Positions 6,302-14,228 of a DNA stretch of 30,131 nucleotides are shown piece by piece. Origin of the DNA: Thermoplasmata archaeon (GTDB taxonomy: Archaea > Thermoplasmatota > Thermoplasmata > Thermoplasmatales > Aciduliprofundaceae); assembly GCA_021163705.1 (NCBI GenBank), contig JAGGTO010000102.1, positions 1 through 30,131 of the forward strand, written 5' to 3'. The notes under the pieces are model-generated. The model worked only from the letters and a program-made list of their open reading frames with translations. It was not told the DNA's origin and did not search any database. Within the stretch, counting starts at the first letter, position 1. Every line of letters starts with the position of its first letter. The position numbers were made by a program, and so were the translations under genes.

Positions 6302-8528
6302 TCTTTTTCCTCCTGTTATACTCACAATCAATATTGGGACATATCTTCCAGTCCTTCCTGCCCCTTCTTCTTATTATTATAAGCGGAGCACCGCAATATG
6401 GGCATATCTCTCCTGTGGGTATGATCTTTCCCTTCTGAGGCAAGGGATATGTCACATCACACTGGGGATAATTTGAGCAGCCAATGAACCTCTTTCCATT
6501 CTTGGATTGTCTTATAACCAGATCTCCTCCACATTTTGGACATTTTCCAATAACATCCTTTTTCTTATTATACTCACATTTTGGATCCATGCACCTAATT
6601 TCCGGGCTTTGTCCTTTCCTTATTATTTTTATCAGAGGTAATCCGCATACAGGACATTTTTTATCGAGTATTTCAATATGGCCTGTCTTTGGAAGATTGA
6701 AGAATTTTCTTTCATCATCTTTCTCGCATATTACCAGCCTTTTTCTTTCCAGGTATATTAGGTCCCCACCTCCGGGACATTCTCCAATCCTGTAGCGCAT
6801 GGATTCTCTCATCCTCTCCCCCACACTTGTGGCATTCAAATTTTTAAGGACGCCCAGCAACATATTCTTTGACTCTCCAATAACATCCTCCTTTTTTAAG
6901 AGCCCATTTTCGATTTTATCCATATCCTTTTCAAGCTTCGCAGTCATTTCGGGTTTTATTACCTCAACATCGTTTTTTTGCAGAGTTTCAATAAGTGCCA
7001 TACCCATTCGTGTGGGCCTTATGGGGTTTCCCCTGATATACCCTCTCTCAAACAGTTTCTGTATTATCTCCGCCCTCGTGCTCTTTGTGCCAAGATTCAA
7101 CCTCTCCATTTCCTTTATAAGTGAGGATTGGGTATATCTTGCTGGTGGCTTTGTCTTCTTTTCCTCCATTATTATCTCTCTCACCTTTATCTTGTCTCCC
7201 TTGGATAAGCGGGGAAGCTTAGTCTCCTTGAAACTTGCATACTTGTAATATTTGAACCATCCCAAGCTCTCCAGCTCTTTTCCACTGGCTATGAATATCT
7301 CTCCCTCAACATCTATCCTGGCAGTTTTTTCATGATAAACTGCATCGGGAGCCAGAGTTGCAAGGAATCTTCTCACAATTAATTCGTATATTACTCCCTT
7401 CTCACCTTCCAAATTTCCTCCCCTGACAGGCACAATTGGTGGATGGTCCCTGCTCTCCTTCTTTCCCCTCGCTGGATATCTCCTTCTCTCCTTCTCAAGC
7501 TCCTTAACCTCATTACCAAATTTTGAATTTTCAAGAGATTTCAGAATTGCATTTACATTCAGACTTCGGGGATACACCGTATTATCTGTGCGGGGGTAGG
7601 AGATGTAACCTGCCATGTACAAATCTTCTGCAATCCTCATCGCCCTGGCCGCACTGAAACCTAGTTTTGTGGCCTCACTTAAAAATTCCGTGGTGTTGAA
7701 TGGAATTGGAGGTGGAATTTTCTTCTCCTTATCCTCAAATTCTAAAACTGTGCCATAATTCACATCTTTTATCTTTTTCAATATCTTCTCCCCATTCTCT
7801 CTCTCCCAGAAGGGATTTCCCTCATGCTCTCCCCAGAAGATCATTCTCTTTTGAAATTTGCCCAAAATGTTCCAGTATGGTTTTGGTACAAAATCTTCTA
7901 TTTCTTTCTCTCTCTCCACTATGAGCGCAAGAGTTGGACTTTGTACGCGACCAACGGAGAGGAACTCTTTTCCGCGGCGACCAGATGCAAGAGTGATGAA
8001 CCTTGTTAAAGAGGCTCCCCACGCCAGATCTATATGCTGCCTTGCCTCTGCTGCACTTGCAAGCGCATAATTTATATCCACAAGATTCTCAAATGCCCTG
8101 AGAATTTCTTCTCTGGTCAATGCACTGAACTTTGCTCTTTTCACTCTCCCCTTGAAGTTTAGAACGGATAAAGCCTCTACACCTATAAGCTCCCCCTCTC
8201 TATCATAATCGGTAGCTATAATTACCATATCAACATTCTTTACAAGCTCCCTCAGAATTTTCACTATGCCTTTCTCTTTAATAATTTTCTTTGGCTCAGC
8301 AGTTACAAGAGCCTGAAGATTTTCCAAGCTCCATCTTTTAAACTCGTTGCTGTAATCCAGCTCTAAAATATGCCCTCGTAGAGGCACTACAAAATATTTA
8401 TTATTACCTTTCTTAAACTCGTAGAATACCTCTCTTCCTCTTCGAACTACCTTTACCTTTTCTTCGGACAATATCTTTGCAATTCTCTGGGCTGCATTTC
8501 TTTTCTCTGCAATTATAAGGATGTTCAC
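6285..8528 (-). CDS. topA: DNA topoisomerase I (type IA)
   Basis: This 747-residue enzyme relaxes negatively supercoiled DNA through a 5'-phosphotyrosyl intermediate. The Toprim domain at the N-terminus opens with NILIIAEKRNAAQRIA and contains TDYDREGELIG (Asp107-Glu113 region). The catalytic tyrosine is Tyr311 in GYISYPRTDN. The C-terminal 150 residues hold three tetra-cysteine zinc ribbons (CPVC...CMDPKC, CPKC...CSNYPQC, CPYC...CPNIDC) and possibly a decayed fourth. The start codon is GTG at 8528, with a TATA-like stretch on the minus strand about 27 bases upstream (8549-8559). The absence of a helicase domain shows it is not reverse gyrase. It leads an operon with the presenilin-like protease. 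Confidence 0.95.
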   Translation of the reverse strand: MNILIIAEKRNAAQRIAKILSEEKVKVVRRGREVFYEFKKGNNKYFVVPLRGHILELDYSNEFKRWSLENLQALVTAEPKKIIKEKGIVKILRELVKNVDMVIIATDYDREGELIGVEALSVLNFKGRVKRAKFSALTREEILRAFENLVDINYALASAAEARQHIDLAWGASLTRFITLASGRRGKEFLSVGRVQSPTLALIVEREKEIEDFVPKPYWNILGKFQKRMIFWGEHEGNPFWERENGEKILKKIKDVNYGTVLEFEDKEKKIPPPIPFNTTEFLSEATKLGFSAARAMRIAEDLYMAGYISYPRTDNTVYPRSLNVNAILKSLENSKFGNEVKELEKERRRYPARGKKESRDHPPIVPVRGGNLEGEKGVIYELIVRRFLATLAPDAVYHEKTARIDVEGEIFIASGKELESLGWFKYYKYASFKETKLPRLSKGDKIKVREIIMEEKKTKPPARYTQSSLIKEMERLNLGTKSTRAEIIQKLFERGYIRGNPIRPTRMGMALIETLQKNDVEVIKPEMTAKLEKDMDKIENGLLKKEDVIGESKNMLLGVLKNLNATSVGERMRESMRYRIGECPGGGDLIYLERKRLVICEKDDERKFFNLPKTGHIEILDKKCPVCGLPLIKIIRKGQSPEIRCMDPKCEYNKKKDVIGKCPKCGGDLVIRQSKNGKRFIGCSNYPQCDVTYPLPQKGKIIPTGEICPYCGAPLIIIRRRGRKDWKICPNIDCEYNRRKKNERGG

Positions 8529-8580
8529 AGTGGTTGAAAGGATAGGTAGTAAAAAAACCTTGCGAAAGGGTAAAAGGAAA

Positions 8581-8590
8581 ATTTATTAAA
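8581..8590 (+). promoter_or_regulatory. TATA-like box of the alpha/beta hydrolase gene
   Basis: ATTTATTAAA lies about 25 bases before the ATG at 8610 and has no Shine-Dalgarno sequence after it, which fits a leaderless transcript. Confidence 0.55.
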
Positions 8591-8609
8591 TCATCCTCAA
8601 TCTTCCATT

Positions 8610-9479
8610 ATGAATCATGAGAAATTTGGAGGCGAGCTTTACATATTTCCCACAGGGGATAATCTCAGAACCTCCGGTTTTCTGATGGGGGCAGAGGGTG
8701 ATGAGGTAATAGTGTTCCTCCATGGGATGGGTGGAAATTTCTACAAATGGGGAATACTTCAGGGAGCAAGAGAAATTTTAGATAGGGGCATATCCCTTTT
8801 CACCTTCAATAATAGGGGTGCAGAAATTGTAAAAGATTTCAAAGATTTGGAAGGAGAGCACCATACCCTAGGAACAGCATTTGAGAATTTTGAAGAGTGC
8901 ACCGAGGATATTTCAGCTGCACTTGATCTCCTGGAGGATACTGGATACTCTAGATTTCACCTTCTTGGGCACAGCACGGGCTGCCAGAAAATATTGTATT
9001 ATGCGTATAAGAGTAAAGATCCAAGAATTTCCTCACTTATTCATCTTGCACCTGCGGATGATTATGAAATATGGAAAAATGAGCTTGGTGAGGATTTTTC
9101 GAGGATCGTGGATATTGCCAATGATATGATATCCCGAGGAGAGGGCAATAAAATCATATGGGAACTGTATGAGAAAACAGGCACATTATGGACCGCATCC
9201 CGATTTTTAAGCTTTGCCTCCAGAGAAAACTGGGAGGCGAGGATGTTCAACTACGAGAACCTGGAGATATTCTCTCAGGTAAAACTTCCCACACTGATAT
9301 TTCTGGGCAGCGAGGATCCATATTTTCTCAAACCCATTGATTTCTATGCTGAAAAATTGAGAAATGCATATAAAGGAGAGAAATTGAAGTTAAAAATTGT
9401 AAATGGTGGAGATCACAGTTTTCACGGAAAGGAAAAGGAGGTGTTTGGAGAGATTGTAGAGTTCATAAAACTTCTGTAA
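8610..9479 (+). CDS. Alpha/beta hydrolase (DUF1749-like)
   Basis: A 289-residue alpha/beta hydrolase fold protein with a full catalytic triad: nucleophile Ser122 in LLGHSTGCQ, Asp236 in FLGSEDPYF, and His269 in GGDHSF. The oxyanion-hole motif FLHGMGGNFYKWG is at residues 37-49. The GHSTGCQ form of the nucleophile elbow is typical of DUF1749/UPF0613 proteins, otherwise best known from eukaryotes. An esterase or lipase-type activity is likely, but the substrate cannot be read from sequence. No signal peptide is present, so it is cytoplasmic. It is divergent from topA and followed 36 bases later by a gene with its own TATA box, so it is probably monocistronic. Confidence 0.87.
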   Translation: MNHEKFGGELYIFPTGDNLRTSGFLMGAEGDEVIVFLHGMGGNFYKWGILQGAREILDRGISLFTFNNRGAEIVKDFKDLEGEHHTLGTAFENFEECTEDISAALDLLEDTGYSRFHLLGHSTGCQKILYYAYKSKDPRISSLIHLAPADDYEIWKNELGEDFSRIVDIANDMISRGEGNKIIWELYEKTGTLWTASRFLSFASRENWEARMFNYENLEIFSQVKLPTLIFLGSEDPYFLKPIDFYAEKLRNAYKGEKLKLKIVNGGDHSFHGKEKEVFGEIVEFIKLL

Positions 9480-9484
9480 TAAAA

Positions 9485-9494
9485 TTTATATATA
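9485..9494 (+). promoter_or_regulatory. TATA-like box of the propeller-like membrane protein gene
   Basis: TTTATATATA is centred about 27 bases before the ATG at 9516, again a leaderless spacing. Confidence 0.55.
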
Positions 9495-9515
9495 TTACTA
9501 TCCATTTTCATTTTA

Positions 9516-10874
9516 ATGAAGAAGCATAAGATCTTAAGTTTGATAGTTATAGCTATTTTGGTTAGCATGCTCTTCATACCATCTATTTATACTGAGAAAA
9601 AGGTGCGTTATGATGAGTCCTGTGATGAATATGGGTGGTTCACACATTACACGCGGATAGAAGATTACAACTGGGGGCGACTCTGTGGAGTTAGTGAAAG
9701 GGGGGATATATATCTTCTCTTTGTGAAACACTCAGAGAAGTATGAGAAGGTAATTGAATCCCCATCACCCATTGGATTTGCAAGAGAAGTTTATATATCC
9801 GATTCTGTGGTATATGTGGGAACTTGGAATGGGAAAATGTATTATGCGGATCCGATGAATGGAAAGATTATATGGACAATAGAGCTTAAAAGATTACATA
9901 CATATTTTAATACCACTAACAATACTGACATATTTAATGGATATGATATCCTGTGGGGAAATCGCAGTGGCTATTTTTACCTCCTTTTTAATCATACTAT
10001 ATACCATCTATATCGGGATGTAAAGATACTGGATAAGTACAGCTATAATTTCACGGGTTATTTTATTTCCTCTTATTATTGGAACGGAGGTCTAATTCTC
10101 AAGTTTGGTGAGTATTTGTGGGAGAAGGGAAAGAGATATCTATATCACATCTACTATGTAAAGGATGGAAAAATAATGTGGAATCTTACTCTTCCTGCAT
10201 CAATAGATCTGGATTTACGATATTATGAGAGGGATATTTACATATACGAAGATTATGTTTATTATTACAGAGATTCTCTCATCACTGTATACAAGGATGG
10301 AAGAAGAATCAAGGAATTATACACAGAGGGAGATGTTGCGGGTCTAAAGAGATTTGGAGATAAGCTCTATGTGTACACCTATCTTGGCATGCAAAACCTT
10401 CTCTTTCTTTACAATAAAGACTACAAACTATTAAAAAGGGTTGAGCTGTTCGATATGAAAAGCCTGGGAGTCAATAAGTACGATGTACGGAATCAAAGGG
10501 TTAGCATGTACGAGAATAATAGCGGCTACACCGTTTTCCTTTATACCACTCCCTGGGATTGGGATAGCACACCCTATATCCCTCTTCGTATGATATATCT
10601 GGATAAAAATTTGAATGTGACATGGAGCAATTGGGCAAAGGTGAAATGGGCATTTGATGTTTATCCAACATTCAATAAAAATGAATTTATTTTACTTTCT
10701 GAAGATGCAGATCTCTATCTTGTGAATGTGAAAGAGAGGGTTATTGTGGATCCCTACGGGTGGATGGACATCAAGCTTCCTATATTTGGTCTATCTCTTT
10801 TCATGCTATGGATACTCTATGTACTGTGGTATATTGTGAATACCAAGAAACTCAAACCTCCGGAAATCTGGTGA
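9516..10874 (+). CDS. Membrane-anchored, PQQ/propeller-like extracellular protein
   Basis: A 452-residue protein with a hydrophobic N-terminal segment (residues 6-26, signal peptide or anchor) and a C-terminal transmembrane helix (about 423-442) followed by a short charged tail. The exposed middle is very rich in tyrosine and tryptophan. It has repeated strand patterns such as VVYVGTWNGKMYYADPMNGKIIW, interrupted here at residues typical of PQQ-like quinoprotein or WD-type beta-propeller blades. Several N-glycosylation sequons (NNT, NRS, NFT, NLT, NNS) fit a cell-surface location. I do not recognise a specific family, and no enzymatic motif is visible. The body may bind ligands or partners at the cell surface; this is inference. 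Confidence 0.7.
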   Translation: MKKHKILSLIVIAILVSMLFIPSIYTEKKVRYDESCDEYGWFTHYTRIEDYNWGRLCGVSERGDIYLLFVKHSEKYEKVIESPSPIGFAREVYISDSVVYVGTWNGKMYYADPMNGKIIWTIELKRLHTYFNTTNNTDIFNGYDILWGNRSGYFYLLFNHTIYHLYRDVKILDKYSYNFTGYFISSYYWNGGLILKFGEYLWEKGKRYLYHIYYVKDGKIMWNLTLPASIDLDLRYYERDIYIYEDYVYYYRDSLITVYKDGRRIKELYTEGDVAGLKRFGDKLYVYTYLGMQNLLFLYNKDYKLLKRVELFDMKSLGVNKYDVRNQRVSMYENNSGYTVFLYTTPWDWDSTPYIPLRMIYLDKNLNVTWSNWAKVKWAFDVYPTFNKNEFILLSEDADLYLVNVKERVIVDPYGWMDIKLPIFGLSLFMLWILYVLWYIVNTKKLKPPEIW

Positions 10875-10880
10875 GTGAGA

Positions 10881-11393
10881 TTACTGGAGCTTCCCCTTCT
10901 CAATATGGAAATCTATGAAGTCACAGTGATGAATTATCACAGCCTCAGGAATTCGGGTTACAAATTCGCCCTCTTTTGAGTGTGCAGCTATAATATGCGA
11001 AATCTGATAGGGCAAATCGAATTTCTCTGCGAGCATTGCTCCTGCTACAGGGTGTCTTATTCTTTTACCATATTCACTTTTCACTACTTTTCCATCTTTA
11101 TATTCAAATTCTAGAAGCTTGGCAACATCGTGCAAAAGGCCACCTGCTATTATGAAATCCATATTAACATCTCCGCGTTCCCTTGCAACTGCCATAGCCA
11201 TCCTTGTCACCATGCGAGTATGTTCCACGAGATTTCTTTCGGTGGGAATCAAAAGGGTGAATGGAATCTTCTCCAGGGGGAAATCCTTCCATCCCCCCTT
11301 CTCGATGGCATATTCCCATACCTTTATGACCTTCTCTCGCAGCTTCTCATCTTGGATTTCATTCACTTCCGGAAAAATTTCTTCAATCTTCAT
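10881..11393 (-). CDS. HD-domain metal-dependent phosphohydrolase-like protein
   Basis: A 170-residue HD-superfamily protein. The metal-binding pattern is complete: His in NLVEHTRMV, the HD pair in GGLLHDVAKLLEFEY, His in RIRHPVAGAML, His in IIAAHSKEG, and a late Asp in IIHHCDFIDFH. Such domains hydrolyse phosphate esters, often of nucleotides, but the substrate is unknown. The N-terminal 45 residues are helical and precede the domain. It begins with ATG at 11393, with a TATA-like element (11414-11423 read on the minus strand) 25 bases upstream, so it has its own leaderless promoter despite lying 33 bases after the preceding gene. It converges on the propeller-like gene. Confidence 0.85.
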   Translation of the reverse strand: MKIEEIFPEVNEIQDEKLREKVIKVWEYAIEKGGWKDFPLEKIPFTLLIPTERNLVEHTRMVTRMAMAVARERGDVNMDFIIAGGLLHDVAKLLEFEYKDGKVVKSEYGKRIRHPVAGAMLAEKFDLPYQISHIIAAHSKEGEFVTRIPEAVIIHHCDFIDFHIEKGKLQ

Positions 11394-11413
11394 AGAGAGA
11401 AATAAAATGAAAG

Positions 11414-11423
11414 AAATATAAAG
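11414..11423 (-). promoter_or_regulatory. TATA-like box of the HD-domain gene
   Basis: CTTTATATTT on the minus strand is centred about 25 bases before the ATG at 11393. The 33-base gap after the preceding gene is therefore a promoter, not just an operon spacer. Confidence 0.5.
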
Positions 11424-11426
11424 AGT

Positions 11427-11762
11427 TTACTTTTTGAGTTTCTCAATGGCCTTCATGAGAGGTATGAGATGCATCAGTGCAGGTCCTCCAGCCATTAAAA
11501 CTGCCACAAATCCAGCCTCTATCAATTCCTCAGGAGTTGCACCGGCATCCAGTGCATTTTTTGTGTGCAGTGCGATGCACCATTCACAACCTGTGGCAAT
11601 TCCAAGTGCGAGGGCAATGAGCTCCTTTGTTTTCACATCTAGTGCTTTCTCCTGGATCGTGCGGCGAAGAAAGGACATAAACGCACCTGTCTCCTGGGGA
11701 TGATCTTTACTTAGCTTTTCCAAATATTTTTCAATCTCCTTTATGGTCTCTTCCGGATCCAT
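11427..11762 (-). CDS. Carboxymuconolactone decarboxylase/AhpD-like protein
   Basis: A 111-residue all-helical protein of the CMD/AhpD-like family. It carries the redox motif GCEWCIALHTKNA, with CxxC at Cys59 and Cys62 and the partner His66. It ends in a glycine/leucine helix (FVAVLMAGGPALMHLIPLM). Family members with CxxC act as peroxidase-like or disulfide-exchange proteins, so a role in peroxide or thiol stress is more likely than aromatic degradation, because no pathway genes are present. A GGTGAT ribosome binding site precedes the ATG closely. The promoter is unusual: inverted arms flank the TATA-like region, suggesting control by a dimeric regulator. Confidence 0.87.
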   Translation of the reverse strand: MDPEETIKEIEKYLEKLSKDHPQETGAFMSFLRRTIQEKALDVKTKELIALALGIATGCEWCIALHTKNALDAGATPEELIEAGFVAVLMAGGPALMHLIPLMKAIEKLKK

Positions 11763-11776
11763 GTTATCACCATTTG

Positions 11777-11830
11777 ACGATATACAAATATAATATTTAA
11801 GTATATCGTTTTAAAATTAACGATTATCGT
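11777..11830 (-). promoter_or_regulatory. Symmetric operator-like promoter of the CMD/AhpD-like gene
   Basis: ACGATATAC (11777-11785) and GTATATCGT (11801-11809) form perfect nine-base inverted arms around an AT-only 15-base centre that holds the probable TATA box. Eleven bases further upstream is the perfect palindrome ACGATTATCGT (11820-11830), which repeats the same ACGAT half-site and contains the stop codon of the glycosylase gene. The arrangement suggests a two-site operator; the regulator is unknown. Confidence 0.6.
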
Positions 11831-12636
11831 AATTTATTTCTCGAAATATAGAGAGAATCTTTTATGAAGAATCTGAGAGGCTCTTCCAGGTCATGTTTAA
11901 CTCCTATCCTGTGGGATTTTCCAATTTCGAAATTTTTCCAGGGTGAGGAAGAGATCAAAAGCTCACTGCCAAGCAGCTTCTCATTCATATCTCTGGTTAT
12001 GTAAAAACTCTGGCTGAGTTTTCCGGGTCCACTGCATAAATCTTTCAAATTCTTTCTTCTTCTATTTTTACGCATAAGGTGGATGCCTGCAATTGGCTCC
12101 ACAGCTCTTATCAAGACTGCCTGAGCATCCTGCTTATCTGTTGTTATATTCAGCATCCAGTTGGCATGCACCATATAGATGAATATATGCCCGCCATTAA
12201 GCCACATCCCTTTATTATAATCCTTTTTTCCTTTATAGGCCCTAGATGCAGGGTCATCCGGGCCATAGTAAGCTTCTGTCTCCACAATTTTACCTACAAT
12301 GTAGCCTTCCCTGAGCTCCCTTACTAACAATTTTCCTAAAAGTTCTATGGCGACCTTTTTCGCATCTCTTTGGAAAAATGTGGGAGGCAGGATATCAAAT
12401 GAATACTCTCTGGGGAGAAAGTCCTTATCTCCATCTATCATTACCAGTGGATAATTTTTTTCAAGAAGATATTCAAGGAAATCATCAGAAGGACTGCTTA
12501 TTCCTATTCTCCTATGCAAGTCCTCCTCCAAAATTTTATCCCAGCTATTCTGAAATTCTTCCCCCTTTAAAATAGCATCCAGGCAAAAACTCTTTTTTAA
12601 CTCTTCGTAATTGTGTGAGAGAATAAGATAGAGCAT
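11824..12636 (-). CDS. 3-methyladenine DNA glycosylase (AAG/MPG family) with N-terminal extension
   Basis: The C-terminal two thirds match the AAG/MPG family of base-excision glycosylases, which remove alkylated or deaminated purines. The domain starts near residue 83 (LPPTFFQRDAKKVAIELLGKLLV). KIVETEAYYGPDD supplies catalytic Glu121 and the DNA-intercalating Tyr123, and AQAVLIRAVEP and LCSGPGKLSQSF complete the pocket. Family members usually begin at this domain, so the 80-residue helical N-terminal extension is unusual. The frame can be opened to a TTG at 12681, but that would overlap Sec61 beta. The ATG at 12636, eight bases after that gene's stop, is the better start, giving 270 residues. 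It is likely co-transcribed with the MFS and Sec61 beta genes. Confidence 0.88.
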   Translation of the reverse strand: MLYLILSHNYEELKKSFCLDAILKGEEFQNSWDKILEEDLHRRIGISSPSDDFLEYLLEKNYPLVMIDGDKDFLPREYSFDILPPTFFQRDAKKVAIELLGKLLVRELREGYIVGKIVETEAYYGPDDPASRAYKGKKDYNKGMWLNGGHIFIYMVHANWMLNITTDKQDAQAVLIRAVEPIAGIHLMRKNRRRKNLKDLCSGPGKLSQSFYITRDMNEKLLGSELLISSSPWKNFEIGKSHRIGVKHDLEEPLRFFIKDSLYISRNKLR

Positions 12637-12643
12637 GAGAGAC

Positions 12644-12814
12644 TCACGCAGTGGGCCAGAATCTAAGGGCAAGCTCCACAATCACAGCAAATATTACCGC
12701 CATATAAACCACAAGCTTTGGATCTAACTTTGGACCTTTGGATTTTTCCTCCTCAAAATAGCGAATTAAACCTGCGGCGGATTGAAACCCTGTGCCCTTA
12801 CTTCTCTTTGCCAT
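12644..12814 (-). CDS. Preprotein translocase subunit Sec61 beta (SecG-like)
   Basis: A 56-residue gene, easily missed because of its size. The protein begins MAKRSKGTGFQSAAGLIRYF, the archaeal Sec61 beta signature (basic start, SAAGL-RYF-EEE), followed by KLDPKLVVYM and a single C-terminal transmembrane helix (about 35-51). It is the small accessory subunit of the SecYE channel in the cytoplasmic membrane. An AGAGGTT ribosome binding site lies four bases before the ATG at 12814, and only one base separates that ATG from the stop of the MFS gene, so translation is coupled. The stop lies eight bases before the glycosylase start. Confidence 0.93.
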   Translation of the reverse strand: MAKRSKGTGFQSAAGLIRYFEEEKSKGPKLDPKLVVYMAVIFAVIVELALRFWPTA

Positions 12815-12815
12815 A

Positions 12816-14090
12816 TTAACCTCTATGCTCCTCCAAATTTAAACTTTTCGTTGATTCCTTTCCATTATCATTCTCAGGCTCGCCCCACCCCTCTATTCTC
12901 TTCATGAACATGGCCCCTGCTGTAAGGAGAATAACAGCAAGCAAAAATGTGTGGGCAAATCCTAAGAAGTTCACAAGAAAACCTCCTGCAAAGTTTCCAA
13001 TACTCACCGCAAGACCATTGATAAAGTTATAAAAGGATAATGCCCTGGCTCTCTCCTCATCTCGCGAAACCCTACCCACATAGGAGAGATTGGATATGGA
13101 GATATAGGCCCAGCTTACACCCATGAGAATTGCACCAAGTATCGCAACAGGACCCAGAATGAGTTTTATGGCAGGGGAGAAGGCAAATATGGATATACCC
13201 AGGATCCTCATCATAGCTCCATAGTAGAAGAGGTATCCACTGGTCTCCTTGCTCAATTTTTTTGAAACACGCATGTACCAGAGAGTGGAGGATAGGGTCA
13301 TGAAGGTGTAAACAAGATATGGCCACATTCTCTCTGCATATTGGTAATGGGCATACACCACCACCTGAGGAATTGCCAGTCCAGAGACGAAGAAAACTAT
13401 GAAAACTGAGGCAAAGAAGGGATAGAGCTTCTCGTTCTTGGGAGGGGTTACAGATGGAAGGAAAAACATAACCAGGGGTGCGAATCTTATTCTTTCCAGT
13501 ATTGGTTTTCTCACTCTTCTTATTCTTCTTTTTCTCTTTCTGGGAGCTTTTGAAGGAGCTCTGAAGGTTATAAGATGAACCGGTAATGCCACAAAGTTCA
13601 CAAGGGAGAATATCAGTAGAATTCTACCGGAGGGCCAGAAAATGGAAAAAATCAGAGATGCAACAACACCCCCAGCCCAGGACCAACCGGCGATAGCATT
13701 CAATTTTCCCTGCTCGATATCCCACTCTTCCCTGGGTGATATTTCAAATACCACCTTGGTGAGTGCAGGTACTACAGAGGCAACAAAGAAGTTACCCACA
13801 AAGTATATGAGAGATATGAGAGGTATGGAGGTTGTGGAGTAAATGAGGAATAGAAGGAGAGAGTATGCGGTGATTCCAATAATCATAAGAGGTTTGTACT
13901 TCAATCCCCTTGCAGAAAAGTTGCCCCAAAGTATTATTCCCAGAAGAGTGCCCATGGAACCCATAAAGAGAACGAAGCCCACATCTACAGGCTTACCTCC
14001 AATTTCCAGTAGATATATTGGGAGTATTATTGTGCCCGCACCCATGGCCGCCCGATGCGGAATTAGTCCTAGGAATTCCTTTCTTACCAT
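12816..14090 (-). CDS. Major facilitator superfamily transporter
   Basis: A 424-residue polytopic protein with about 12 hydrophobic segments split by a basic cytoplasmic loop (APSKAPRKRKRRIRRVRK) near residue 190, the usual MFS two-half design. The first half contains FMGSMGTLLGIILWGNFSARGLKYKP, resembling the MFS loop 2-3 motif. The substrate cannot be predicted. The frame extends to 14201, but the ATG at 14090 (MVRKEFLGLIP) is chosen because a TATA-like ATTTAAATAT lies 29 bases upstream. The C-terminus is a short hydrophilic tail. It heads an operon with Sec61 beta and the glycosylase, which is an unusual trio with no obvious shared function. Confidence 0.88.
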   Translation of the reverse strand: MVRKEFLGLIPHRAAMGAGTIILPIYLLEIGGKPVDVGFVLFMGSMGTLLGIILWGNFSARGLKYKPLMIIGITAYSLLLFLIYSTTSIPLISLIYFVGNFFVASVVPALTKVVFEISPREEWDIEQGKLNAIAGWSWAGGVVASLIFSIFWPSGRILLIFSLVNFVALPVHLITFRAPSKAPRKRKRRIRRVRKPILERIRFAPLVMFFLPSVTPPKNEKLYPFFASVFIVFFVSGLAIPQVVVYAHYQYAERMWPYLVYTFMTLSSTLWYMRVSKKLSKETSGYLFYYGAMMRILGISIFAFSPAIKLILGPVAILGAILMGVSWAYISISNLSYVGRVSRDEERARALSFYNFINGLAVSIGNFAGGFLVNFLGFAHTFLLAVILLTAGAMFMKRIEGWGEPENDNGKESTKSLNLEEHRG

Positions 14091-14114
14091 GGGCAAAATC
14101 ACAAAATAGAGGAG

Positions 14115-14178
14115 ATATTTAAATCTACTCCCGCTATTGTCCGTGGGAATATTTGAAGGGAAAAGAAAACTATTTAAA
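14115..14178. promoter_or_regulatory. Divergent promoters of the MFS operon and the surface-protein gene
   Basis: ATATTTAAAT (14115-14124), read on the minus strand, lies 29 bases before the MFS ATG at 14090. TATTTAAA (14171-14178) lies about 55 bases before the surface-protein ATG. That transcript therefore has a short leader with a GGAGGG site (14215-14220) eight bases before the ATG. Confidence 0.55.
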
Positions 14179-14228
14179 CGGAAAGAGATTTTCCCCCTCA
14201 CCGAGAACTTAGATGGAGGGAAATACCC

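Noticed and set aside
7700..8070. Several short plus-strand frames opposite topA
   Set aside because: They are mirrors of the conserved topoisomerase core and show no independent signals.
12637..12681. Upstream extension of the glycosylase gene to a TTG at 12681
   Set aside because: It would run through Sec61 beta in another frame. The ATG at 12636 directly after that gene is more economical.
14091..14201. 37-codon N-terminal extension of the MFS transporter
   Set aside because: The promoter TATA-like box lies within it, and the added residues do not resemble a transporter start.
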